64,000 nucleotides of DNA from Streptomyces sp. NBS 14/10 (GTDB lineage: Bacteria > Actinomycetota > Actinomycetes > Streptomycetales > Streptomycetaceae): contig NZ_NCSM01000014.1 in assembly GCF_002224125.1 (NCBI RefSeq), forward strand, positions 926,794-990,793, written 5' to 3'. Numbering within the stretch: the stretch's first letter is position 1; every line of letters starts with the position of its first letter. The notes beneath the pieces were generated by a model, which was not told where the DNA came from, made no database searches, and was given only the letters and a program-made list of their open reading frames with translations. Made by a program: the position numbers and the translations under genes. This document shows positions 44,795 to 52,719 of the stretch, in pieces.

Positions 44795-46077
44795 AGCGTG
44801 TTGTGATCACCGGCGTCGGGCTGCTCACCGCGCTCGGCAAGGGGCACCGGGAGACCTGGCGGAGCCTGCTGGAGGGAGAGACCGCGATCGGGCCCATCCG
44901 GGGCTTCGATCCGGCGTCCTTCCGCACCCGACTGGCCGCGGAGATCGAGGACTTCCAGCCCACCGAATACGCCCACCGGCGCGCCCTGCGCACCACGACC
45001 CGCAACGACCGGCTCGCCATCGCCGGCGCGGCCCTCGCCGTCCGGGACGCGGGCCTGGACTTCGCCGAGTACGACCCCGAGCGGGCCGCGGCCTTCGTCG
45101 GCGGCAACAAGGAAATCTCCAACCCCGAGCATCTGCTGACCGGCAGCCTGGCAGCCCGCAGGCCCGACGGCCGCGCCGACCTCGCCCTGCTCGGCGAGCG
45201 GGCCTCATCCGCCTTCTACCCGCTGTACTACGTGGAAGGGCTCCAGTCCGCCGCGCTGTACCACCTCTCGGCCGCCTACGGCCTCAAGGGGCCGAACGCC
45301 TACTTCCACGGGACGGCGGACGCCGGCGCCACCGCCATCGGGCGCGCCTACCGCTCCATCCGGCGCGGCGAGTCACAGGTGGCGCTCGCCGGCGGCTGCG
45401 ATGACGCGGCCTCATGGTGGGTGACCTCCAAGATGGACGGCCTGGGAGTCCTCAGCACCCGCAACGACCTGGGCGCCCAGGCCTTCCGGCCGTACGACGC
45501 GGACCGGTCCGGCTCCGTGCTCGGTGAGGGGGCGGCGTTCCTGGTGCTGGAGGAGCGCGAGGCGGCGCTCCGCCGCGGCGCCCACCTCTACGCCGAGATC
45601 CGCGGCTTCGGCTCCACGCTGGACAGCGCCCGGCTGCTCACCCCCGCCGAGGACGGTGCGCCGCTCGCCGCGGCGATGAGCCACGCCCTGGAGGAGGCGC
45701 GGACACCGCCCGAGGACGTGGACTACATCGCCACGCACGGCTGCGCCACCCGGCTGGGCGACGCCAGCGAGGCGTGCGCCCTGCGGCGGACGTTCACCGC
45801 GCCGGACCGTCGGCCGGTGGCCAGCAGCGTCAAGCCCGCGACCGGCCATCTGGTCGCCGCCGCCGGCGCGCTGAACGCCGCGGTGTGCGCACTGGCCATC
45901 GACGGGGGCGCGGTGCCCCCGACGCTCAATCTCGACCGGCCCGACCCGGCCTGCCAGGGGCTGGACTGGGTTCCCGGACAGGCCCGGGAGCTGCCGGTGC
46001 GCCATGCGCTGGCGCTGGCGCGCGGCCTGGAAGGACAGCAGGTCGCCCTGGCACTCACCGCCCCGGGGGACCGGTGA
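44791..46077 (+). CDS. ketosynthase-like KS-beta with Asp replacing the active-site Cys
   Basis: 428 residues from GTG 44791 (GTGA overlap). Thiolase fold is intact (VVITGVGLLTALGKGHRETW; SGSVLGEGAAFLVLEE), but the nucleophile motif reads FHGTADAGATAIG, giving Asp 177 in place of Cys. The first His is kept in ATHGCATRLGD (316), although HGTGT has become HGCAT; Lys 348 and His 353 are kept in VKPATGHL. It cannot form an acyl-thioester. By analogy with chain-length factors, which carry Gln there, it may pair with the KS at 43074 or decarboxylate malonyl-ACP for priming. The C-terminal loop AFGGTN is also lost (ALARGLEGQQVAL). Confidence 0.87.
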   Translation: MKRVVITGVGLLTALGKGHRETWRSLLEGETAIGPIRGFDPASFRTRLAAEIEDFQPTEYAHRRALRTTTRNDRLAIAGAALAVRDAGLDFAEYDPERAAAFVGGNKEISNPEHLLTGSLAARRPDGRADLALLGERASSAFYPLYYVEGLQSAALYHLSAAYGLKGPNAYFHGTADAGATAIGRAYRSIRRGESQVALAGGCDDAASWWVTSKMDGLGVLSTRNDLGAQAFRPYDADRSGSVLGEGAAFLVLEEREAALRRGAHLYAEIRGFGSTLDSARLLTPAEDGAPLAAAMSHALEEARTPPEDVDYIATHGCATRLGDASEACALRRTFTAPDRRPVASSVKPATGHLVAAAGALNAAVCALAIDGGAVPPTLNLDRPDPACQGLDWVPGQARELPVRHALALARGLEGQQVALALTAPGDR

Positions 46078-46148
46078 CACGCCGCGCCGACGACCGGGTC
46101 GGCAGCACACCAGACATCGGCGGCACAGCAGACAAAGGAGGGGTGCCG

Positions 46149-48569
46149 ATGGCCAGGCGGGACAAACGGGGACCTGCGACGAGGACCGTCACCACGGTCG
46201 CCGTGGTGGGCACCGGGGCGCTGACCTCCCAGGGGGCGGGAGCGGCGGCGCTGTGGGAGGGCGCCAGGGCCGGCCGGGTCGCCATCCGGCCCGTCCAGCA
46301 CATCGATATGCGGGGGCTCGCCACCAAGCTCGGCGGCGAGGTCGAGGGGGCGCGGACCGCGCCGCGCGGCTATCGCAGGCCCAAGGGCCACCGCGAGCGG
46401 GCGCTCGACCTGGCCCTGGCCGCCGCCGAGGAGGCGCTCGCCGCCCTGGCGGAACTGCCCGAGGGGGCGGTGGCCCCGACCCGCTTCGGGCTGGTGCTGG
46501 GCACCTGCAACGCCGGGCTGCTCTCCGCACGGGCCTGGCTGGACGCGGCGCACCGGGGCGCGGCCCCCGACCCCAGGCTGCCGCTGCTGGCCACGCCCCA
46601 GGCGCTCGCCGAGTCGGTGGCCGCCGCGTACGGACTGCGCGGCCCGGTGCTCGCGGTCAACACCGCCTGCGCCTCCGGGGCGAACGCCATCGGGCTCGGC
46701 GCGGACCTGGTGCGACAGGGCCGGGCGGACGCGGTGCTGGCGGGGGGCACCGACGCCTTCTCGGATGTCGTCTTCGCCGGGTTCAACGCCCTGGAGTCGC
46801 TGTCGCCCGAGCCCGCCGCGCCGTACTCGGCCGACCGGCAGGGGCTCTCGCTGGGCGAGGGCAGCGGCATGGTGCTGCTGGTGTCCACCGAATTCGCGGC
46901 GGCGCACGGACTGCGCCCGCTGGCCGAAGTCGCCGGCTACGGCCTGTCCGCCGACGGCTATCACGTCACCGCACCACACCCCGAGGGCGCCGGAGCGGCC
47001 CGGGCGATCGACTCGGCGCTGCGCCGGTCGGGTGTCGAACCCGAGGACATCGGCTATGTCAACGGCCATGGCACCGGCACGCCCAAGAACGACCCGGCGG
47101 AGTCCGCCGCCATCGCCCGGGCGCTCGGTGAGAGCGCCGCGCGCACCTCGGTCAGCAGCACCAAGTCCGTCATCGGTCATCTGCTCGGCGCGGCCGGGGC
47201 GGTGGAGGCCATCGTCACCGCACACGCCCTGGACGAACAACTGGCCCCGCCCACCGCCGGATACACCCGGGCGGCCCCCGAGTGCCCGCTCGACTATGTG
47301 CCCGGTGCGGCGCGACCGCTGCACACCGACGCCGCACTCTCCAACAACTTCGCCTTCGCCGGGGCCAACGCCGCCCTGGTGCTCACCCGCCCCGGCACCC
47401 ACACCCCGCCCGTCCCCGACTGGGACCGCGTGGTGGTCACCGGAGTGTCGGTGCTCGGGCCGGCCGGCGACGGGATCCAGGCGGCGCGCCGCGCGCTGCG
47501 GGCCGGCCAGGAGGCCGGCTCCCTGGAGGGCGGGCTGCGGCTCGGCCGCGTGGCGCTGGGCGACGAGGAGATCGCCCCGTATCTGACCCGGCGCCAGCGC
47601 CGCCGGATGGACCGGCTCGCGGTGCTCTCCATCGTGGCCACCGCCAAGGCACTTGCCGACGCCGGGCTGTCCGCCGACGACAGCGTCGGGGTGGTCTTCG
47701 GCACCGGCACGGGCCCCATGGAGGCCATGGAGAAATTCGTCCTTCCGCTACTGGAGGAGGGCGCCGCGGCCGCCGACCCGAGCGTCTTCCCGAACACGGT
47801 CTACAACCAGGCGGCCGGACAGGTGGCCACCCACCTCGGGCTGCGCGGCCCCACCTCCACCCTGTCGGTGGGCCACGCCACCGGCGCGGCCGCCGTCGCG
47901 TACACCGCGGATCTGCTGGCCGCCGGACACGCGGACGCGCTGGTGTGCACGGTCACCGACACGCTCACCGAGCAGGTCGCCCGCGCCTATACGGCCACCG
48001 GCGCGGCCTCGACCCGCCCGCCCGGCGCACCGGCCGACGGCCGCTTCACCCTCGCCGAAGGCAGCGTGGCCCTGGTGATGGAGCGCCTTTCGGCGGCCCG
48101 GGCGCGCGGCGCCACGGTGCTCGGCGAGGTCCTGGGCCACGGCATGGCCTCCGACGCCAGCCGGGCCCGGCTGTGGGACCCGCACGGCCGAGGAGTGGAG
48201 CTGGCCATGCGCCGTGCGCTCGCCGATGCCGGTCTTACACCGCGGGACGTGGGCGGGGTGTGGCTGTCGGCGGCCGGGCTGACCGCGGCCGACCGGGCCG
48301 AGAGCGCGGCCGTGGAGCGGGTGTTCGGCGGCGACGCCGCACCGCCGGGCCATGCGCCCAAGAGCGTGCTGGGCGAGCCGATGGGGGTCGGCGGCGCGCT
48401 GTGCCTCGCGCTGTCCCTGTGGTCGGGGGACACCCGGCCCGCCGCCCCCGCGGTGGTCAACAGCTCCTCGCTCGGCGGCAGTCATGTCTCCCTGGTGGTC
48501 GCCCCGGGCGACCCGCACGGGACCGGTGACCCCGGTGGCCCGGACAACGACGAAGGAGTAAGCCAGTGA
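46149..48569 (+). CDS. fused ketosynthase-chain length factor (KS-CLF) protein
   Basis: 806 residues from ATG 46149 (AGGAGG upstream). Residues about 15-415 are a complete KS: Cys 174 in NTACASGANAIG, His 307 in NGHGTGTPKND, Lys 339 and His 344 in TKSVIGHL. A short Pro linker (THTPPVPDW) leads at about residue 425 into a second thiolase fold (VVVTGVSVLGPAGDG…). There the Cys is His 576 (LSVGHATGAAAV), the first catalytic His motif is lost (WLSAAGLTAADRAE), Lys 738 remains and the last His is Glu 743 (PKSVLGEPMG). In standard type II PKSs these are two separate subunits. The chain thus encodes its own heterodimer. Confidence 0.9.
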   Translation: MARRDKRGPATRTVTTVAVVGTGALTSQGAGAAALWEGARAGRVAIRPVQHIDMRGLATKLGGEVEGARTAPRGYRRPKGHRERALDLALAAAEEALAALAELPEGAVAPTRFGLVLGTCNAGLLSARAWLDAAHRGAAPDPRLPLLATPQALAESVAAAYGLRGPVLAVNTACASGANAIGLGADLVRQGRADAVLAGGTDAFSDVVFAGFNALESLSPEPAAPYSADRQGLSLGEGSGMVLLVSTEFAAAHGLRPLAEVAGYGLSADGYHVTAPHPEGAGAARAIDSALRRSGVEPEDIGYVNGHGTGTPKNDPAESAAIARALGESAARTSVSSTKSVIGHLLGAAGAVEAIVTAHALDEQLAPPTAGYTRAAPECPLDYVPGAARPLHTDAALSNNFAFAGANAALVLTRPGTHTPPVPDWDRVVVTGVSVLGPAGDGIQAARRALRAGQEAGSLEGGLRLGRVALGDEEIAPYLTRRQRRRMDRLAVLSIVATAKALADAGLSADDSVGVVFGTGTGPMEAMEKFVLPLLEEGAAAADPSVFPNTVYNQAAGQVATHLGLRGPTSTLSVGHATGAAAVAYTADLLAAGHADALVCTVTDTLTEQVARAYTATGAASTRPPGAPADGRFTLAEGSVALVMERLSAARARGATVLGEVLGHGMASDASRARLWDPHGRGVELAMRRALADAGLTPRDVGGVWLSAAGLTAADRAESAAVERVFGGDAAPPGHAPKSVLGEPMGVGGALCLALSLWSGDTRPAAPAVVNSSSLGGSHVSLVVAPGDPHGTGDPGGPDNDEGVSQ

Positions 48570-49336
48570 AGCTCTCAGGACAGATCGCCCTGGTGACCGG
48601 CGGTTCGCGCGGCATCGGCGCGGCGATCTGCCGCCGCCTCGCGGCGGAAGGGGCCTCGGTCGCCGTCAACTACCGCTCCTCCGAGGGCGAGGCCAAGGAG
48701 GTGGTCCGCTCCATCGAGGAGACCGGCGGCACCGCCCTGGCGGTCCGCGGCGATGTGTCCGACCACACCGAGGCCGCGGCGGTGGTGCGGCGGGTCACCG
48801 AGGAACTGGGCGATCTGCACATGCTGGTGAACAATGCCGGCGTCGCCAAGGACGCCCTCATCTACAACATGGCGCCGGACGACTGGCTGGACGTCATGCG
48901 GATCAACTTCGGCGGCGTCTTCAACTGCACCCAGGCGGTTCTGCCGCACTTCATGGCCAAGGGCGAGGGCGTCATCGTCAATGTGTCCTCGGTGATGGGG
49001 GAGCGCGGCTGGGTGGGGGAGTCCAACTACGCCGCGTCCAAGGGCGCGGTCAACGCCTTCACCCGCTGCTGCGCCATGGAATCGGCCCGCTTCGGCATCC
49101 GGGTGAACGCCGTGCTGCCCGGCTTCTCGCCCACCGAGCTGGTGGCGGGGCTCACGGAGGGGGCCACCGGCAAGGGGATCCGCCGCCAGATACCGCAGCG
49201 CAGGTTCGGAACGGTCGAGGAGATCGCCGACGTGGTGTGCTTTCTGGCGGGCCCCGAGTCGAGCTATATGACCGGCTCGCTGGTCACCGTGGACGGCGGG
49301 GCGATGACCGCGCTGGGCCTCGGACGCCCCAACTAG
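48566..49336 (+). CDS. 3-oxoacyl-ACP reductase (FabG-type ketoreductase)
   Basis: 256 residues from GTG 48566 (GTGA overlap). Classical SDR: TGGSRGIGAAICRRL binds NADPH, with Arg/Ser downstream in VNYRSSEG supporting NADPH. LVNNAGVAKD, then VSSVMG (Ser), Tyr 155 and Lys 159 in NYAASKGAV. C-terminal FLAGPESSYMTGSLVTVDGG is the usual substrate loop. It should reduce the beta-keto group after each elongation, preparing dehydration by the FabZ-like enzyme. Last gene of the acpS operon. Confidence 0.94.
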   Translation: MKLSGQIALVTGGSRGIGAAICRRLAAEGASVAVNYRSSEGEAKEVVRSIEETGGTALAVRGDVSDHTEAAAVVRRVTEELGDLHMLVNNAGVAKDALIYNMAPDDWLDVMRINFGGVFNCTQAVLPHFMAKGEGVIVNVSSVMGERGWVGESNYAASKGAVNAFTRCCAMESARFGIRVNAVLPGFSPTELVAGLTEGATGKGIRRQIPQRRFGTVEEIADVVCFLAGPESSYMTGSLVTVDGGAMTALGLGRPN

Positions 49337-49353
49337 GCCGCTTCCCGGCCAGA

Positions 49354-49383
49354 TGTATCCGGACCGGACCGCGGCGGATCTGT
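49354..49383 (+). promoter_or_regulatory. cluster promoter motif copy 4, facing the ACP operon
   Basis: TGTATCC (49354-49360), 16 bases, GATCTGT (49377-49383), exact. It lies 122 bases before the ACP start, so the predicted leader is about 115 bases and contains the 16-base tandem repeat. Confidence 0.76.
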
Positions 49384-49448
49384 AGGGGTGTGAGAGCGGG
49401 GGCGCCGCGTCGAGACGGCGCCCGACCGTCCCCGATCCCCCCGCCGGC

Positions 49449-49486
49449 TCACAGCACTTAATCGTCACAGCACTTAATCGTCACAG
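49449..49486 (+). repeat. 16-bp tandem repeat in the ACP leader
   Basis: TCACAGCACTTAATCG occurs twice (49449-49464, 49465-49480) plus six further bases. It is AT-richer than its surroundings and lies 20 bases before the ACP ATG, so it could affect translation initiation. Confidence 0.85.
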
Positions 49487-49505
49487 CCACAGGAGAGACC
49501 CTCAC

Positions 49506-49919
49506 ATGGACCGTACCCAGATCAGCGAAGCCGTCCAGAAGGCCGTCGTCGAGGCGGTGGGCGCCGAGCCGGAGGAGGTCGTTCCAGAGGCCACCCTGCT
49601 CGACGAGCTCGGGGCCGAGTCGATCGACCTGCTCGACATCCTCTTCCGCCTGGAGCGCTCGATCGGCGTCAAGATCCAGGCCGCCCAGCTCGCCGAGTAT
49701 GTCCAGGGCGGGATCCCGGACGACGAGTTCGGCGACGAGAACGAGATCATCACCGAGCGCGGGCTGGCCCAGCTCAAGCGGGTGATGCCGCAGATCGTTG
49801 TGGCCGAGCTGTCCGGCCGGCTCCAGGCCACCCAGGTCATGGGCCTGTTCACGGTGGACAACCTGGTCGATCTGGTGGTCACCCAGGTCGAGGCAGCCGC
49901 CGCCACCGCGGCCGCGTGA
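49506..49919 (+). CDS. acyl carrier protein (extended, about 137 aa)
   Basis: ATG 49506 follows AGGAGAG. The first about 75 residues have the ACP helical bundle with phosphopantetheine Ser 39 in LGAESIDLLDILF (the usual DSL is ESI) and the acidic helix II. Residues 76-137 are a Glu/Ala/Val-rich extension (ERGLAQLKRVMPQIVVAELS… LFTVDNLVDLVVTQVE). This makes the protein nearly twice the usual 80 residues; the tail repeats the final-helix-like NLVDLVV pattern. It carries the growing chain for the KS pair and is the expected AcpS substrate. It is separated from the KASIII-like gene by 10 bases. Confidence 0.88.
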   Translation: MDRTQISEAVQKAVVEAVGAEPEEVVPEATLLDELGAESIDLLDILFRLERSIGVKIQAAQLAEYVQGGIPDDEFGDENEIITERGLAQLKRVMPQIVVAELSGRLQATQVMGLFTVDNLVDLVVTQVEAAAATAAA

Positions 49920-49929
49920 GGGGACCACG

Positions 49930-51009
49930 GTGACCGCGATCCATATCGTCGGTACCGGCGGCTACCAGCCGGGCGATCCCATACCCACCAGTGAGATCGC
50001 CCGGCTCGCCGGCCCACTGCCCGAGGACGTCCTCCAGGGCCTGTCCATCGAGCGCCGTTACTGGATGATCGACCCCGCGACAGGCGAGCACCGGGAGAAC
50101 AACTCGGACATGGCCTACAAGGCCGCCGTGCGGGCCCTGGACTCGGCCGGGGTCGAGCCAGGCGAGATCGACCTGATGATCCTGGCCACCGGCACCCCGG
50201 ACTACCCGCTGCCGCCGCTGGTCAACTTCGTCCAGGACCGTCTGGGGCTGGAGCGGTGCGCGACCTTGGAGATCCGCTCCGGCGGCGCGGGCGTGGTGCA
50301 GGCCCTGGACATCGCGCGGATGTATCTGGCCGCCGGGGTGCACACCACCGCGCTGGTCATCGGCAGCGAGGCGATCTCGCCGGTGCTCGCTCCGATCTTC
50401 CTCGGCAAGGACCCCGAAGCCATCCGGATGCGCGACCGCATGCCGCTGTACATGTTCGGCGATGGGGCGGGGGCCATGGTGCTACGGGCGCAGGACGCGC
50501 CCGGTGGGCTGCGCGGCGCGGCCTCCGCCTGCATCGGAGGCGGACGCAAGCCCGGCATCCACTCCGTCGGCGGCGGCACCCACGCCCCGATCCATGAGCA
50601 GTTGAAGGCCAAGCGGCTGGTCGACCTGAAGGTCGATGTCGTGGGGGCGGGCGACTTCACCCCGGTCATGGTGACCGAGGCGATCAGCGCCACGCTGGCC
50701 CGGGCCGGCCTGGCCGTGGACACGGTCGATCTGTGCCTGGTGCCGGAGGGCAATGTCGGCTGGATGCTCGACTCGCTGCGCGAGGCGGGCCTGGACACCA
50801 CCGAGTGGAAGGCCCTCGACGGCAAGATCATCGACAGCCTCTCCACCATGGGGGCGGTCGGCTGTGCCGCGGTCCCGCTCTTCCTGGACGACGCATGGCG
50901 CACGGGCCGGGTCAAGCCCGGGGACCGGATCATGCTGGTCGGGGTGGAGAGCACCAAGTGGATCTACGCGGGCGCGGTCGTGGACTGGACAGCCGAGGCC
51001 CCGGCCTGA
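49930..51009 (+). CDS. KASIII (FabH)-like protein lacking Cys-His-Asn
   Basis: 359 residues from GTG 49930. FabH-type opening IVGTGGYQPGDPIPTSEIA and IERRYWMIDPATGEHRENNSDMA, with the GDGAGAMVLRA strand of the thiolase fold. All three catalytic residues are missing. The Cys site reads EIRSGGAGVVQAL (Gly 119 where Cys is expected), the His site reads LVPEGNVGWML (Glu 273 for His), and the Asn site NTSAAS is LSTMGAVGCAA. It should not be able to condense acyl-CoA with malonyl-ACP by the normal route. Possible roles are a scaffold, a substrate-binding partner, or a hydrolase/ligase with new chemistry. Its place beside the ACP suggests work on acyl-ACP. Confidence 0.85.
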   Translation: MTAIHIVGTGGYQPGDPIPTSEIARLAGPLPEDVLQGLSIERRYWMIDPATGEHRENNSDMAYKAAVRALDSAGVEPGEIDLMILATGTPDYPLPPLVNFVQDRLGLERCATLEIRSGGAGVVQALDIARMYLAAGVHTTALVIGSEAISPVLAPIFLGKDPEAIRMRDRMPLYMFGDGAGAMVLRAQDAPGGLRGAASACIGGGRKPGIHSVGGGTHAPIHEQLKAKRLVDLKVDVVGAGDFTPVMVTEAISATLARAGLAVDTVDLCLVPEGNVGWMLDSLREAGLDTTEWKALDGKIIDSLSTMGAVGCAAVPLFLDDAWRTGRVKPGDRIMLVGVESTKWIYAGAVVDWTAEAPA

Positions 51010-51044
51010 GACCGCAAGCCGACGACACAGGGGGCGTGACACCC

Positions 51045-51581
51045 ATGGAGACCGCATCGGCCACCACCTCGGCTTCACCACGATGGCGATCCATCACCCA
51101 GCAGCAATTCCGGCAGGTCATGGGCCAGTTCCTCACCGGTGTCACGATTGTGACGGCGCGGGCCGAGGACGGTCCGCACGGCACCACCGTCAACTCATTC
51201 GCCTCGCTGTCCCTGGACCCACCGCTGATCATGATCTGTCTGCGGGCCGGCTCCCGCACCGGCGCGGTGGTCGCGGCGGCCGGAGCGTTCACTGTGAACA
51301 TCCTCAGCCGGGGTCAGGCGGAGCTCGGCGCCCGGTTCGCGGCCTCCGGCCGTCCGTCGGGCCATGAGGCGTTCGCCGGCATCCCGCACCATCTGGGCGC
51401 AAGCGGCGCTCCGGTCCTCGCCGGCACCCTGGCGCATCTCGAATGCCGGGTCAGGAAGACGGTCGCCGCGGGGGACCACACCCTCTTCATCGCCGAGGTG
51501 TTCGATCTCGACGCGGGCCCGGAATTCCTGGACATTCCCCCGCTCGCCTTTCATCAGGGGCGCTTTCTCACCCTTCCTTGA
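51045..51581 (+). CDS. flavin reductase-like, FMN-binding protein
   Basis: 178 residues from ATG 51045. Split-barrel flavin reductase signature: VMGQFLTGVTIVTARAEDGPHGTTVNSFASLSLDPPLIMICL (residues about 22-63), then GAFTVNILSRGQAELGARFA and FHQGRFLTL at the end. Such proteins reduce FMN/FAD with NAD(P)H for two-component monooxygenases. No obvious flavin monooxygenase partner lies in the operon; the CrtI-like oxidoreductase is a possible electron sink. Last gene before the hairpin at 51586-51625. Confidence 0.9.
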   Translation: METASATTSASPRWRSITQQQFRQVMGQFLTGVTIVTARAEDGPHGTTVNSFASLSLDPPLIMICLRAGSRTGAVVAAAGAFTVNILSRGQAELGARFAASGRPSGHEAFAGIPHHLGASGAPVLAGTLAHLECRVRKTVAAGDHTLFIAEVFDLDAGPEFLDIPPLAFHQGRFLTLP

Positions 51582-51585
51582 CAGA

Positions 51586-51625
51586 GCACGGGGGCCGTGC
51601 GGGACACCGCGCACGGCCCCCGTGC
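51586..51625. terminator. strong hairpin terminator
   Basis: A perfect 16-base stem (51586-51601 with 51610-51625), loop of eight bases, followed by CTTTG. It separates the ACP operon from fabD, so fabD needs its own promoter. Confidence 0.87.
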
Positions 51626-51669
51626 CTTTGCCTCGGCATCACACCTCGCCCATCAATTGAGGAGTCCTC

Positions 51670-52644
51670 ATGAGTGCGATCGCCTTTCTCTTTCCCGGCC
51701 AGGGTTCCCAGCGCGTCGGTATGGGACATGACCTTGTCGCACGCCACCCGGAGCTGCTGGACCGCTACTACCGGCCGGCCGACGAACTGCTGGGATTCCC
51801 GCTCTCCCGGCTGTGCTGGGAAGGCCCCCTGGAAGAGCTGCGGGACACCCGTATCACCCAGCCCGCCGTCTTTCTGACCAGCCTTGTCACCCTGGATGTG
51901 CTGCGCTCACGCGGCATCGAACCGGCGCTGGTCGCCGGGCACAGCCTGGGGGAGTACACGGCCCTGGTGTGCGCGGGGGTGCTCGACTGGCGCGATGCGC
52001 TGCGCCTGGTCCGGCGGCGCGGCGAGCTCATGGCCGCGGTCAACGAACGGACCCCGGGCGCCATGGCGGCGGTGATCGGGCTCGGTGCCCCGGCCGTGGA
52101 GAAGCTGTGCGCCTCGGTGGGAGCCGAGGAGGGCGGGGTGGTCGAGGTGGCCAACTACAACGAGCCCGGACAGCTGGTGATCTCGGGCACGGCCGCCGCC
52201 GTCCGGGCGGCGGCGGCCGCGGCAAAGGAGGCCGGGGCGCAGAAGGTGGTGATCCTCGATGTGGGCGCACCCTTCCACTGCAGTCTGATGCGGGATGTGG
52301 AGGCAGCCTTCCGGGCCGACTTGGAGGCGGTCACCTTTCACGAGCCGCGTATTCCGGTGGTGGCCAATGTGACCGCCGGATATGTGCGCGGCGCGGACGG
52401 GGCGGTGGACGGGCTGCGCCGCCAGCTCGCCGGTTCGGTCCGCTGGACGGAGACCCTGGAGCGGCTGGCGGCGGACGGTGCCACGGCCTTTGTCGAAGTC
52501 GGGCCGGGGAAAGTGCTCACCGGCTTCGCCCGTGCGACCCGGCCGGAGATTCCGCAGTACGCCACGCGTGACGCACGCCAACTCGACCGGGCCATAAAAG
52601 CCCTGACGGGCAATGGTGAACCCGAACCCCCTGTTGTAGATTGA
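51670..52644 (+). CDS. fabD: malonyl-CoA:ACP acyltransferase
   Basis: 324 residues; GAGGAG lies before ATG 51670. FLFPGQGSQRVGMG forms the oxyanion hole, the nucleophile is Ser 92 in GHSLGEYTAL, the carboxylate-binding Arg is in VRRRGELM, and the His is in DVGAPFHCSLM. It loads malonyl units onto the ACP for the cluster KSs; a separate housekeeping fabD is expected elsewhere. It carries no copy of the cluster promoter motif, and I did not find another promoter for it. Confidence 0.94.
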   Translation: MSAIAFLFPGQGSQRVGMGHDLVARHPELLDRYYRPADELLGFPLSRLCWEGPLEELRDTRITQPAVFLTSLVTLDVLRSRGIEPALVAGHSLGEYTALVCAGVLDWRDALRLVRRRGELMAAVNERTPGAMAAVIGLGAPAVEKLCASVGAEEGGVVEVANYNEPGQLVISGTAAAVRAAAAAAKEAGAQKVVILDVGAPFHCSLMRDVEAAFRADLEAVTFHEPRIPVVANVTAGYVRGADGAVDGLRRQLAGSVRWTETLERLAADGATAFVEVGPGKVLTGFARATRPEIPQYATRDARQLDRAIKALTGNGEPEPPVVD

Positions 52645-52661
52645 ACCTCTGAATCTATAGG
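52634..52661 (+). promoter_or_regulatory. promoter with internal inverted repeat before the 67-aa gene
   Basis: TTGTAG (52634-52639), 16 bases, TATAGG (52656-52661) fits a housekeeping promoter; it overlaps the fabD stop. Inside it, TAGATT-N9-AATCTA (52637-52657) is a perfect inverted repeat, a candidate operator. Confidence 0.5.
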
Positions 52662-52719
52662 TGCACGACGGGCGCGGCTTTAGGACGCACCCGCCGAGCG
52701 GGGAGAAGGAGCCGGAACC

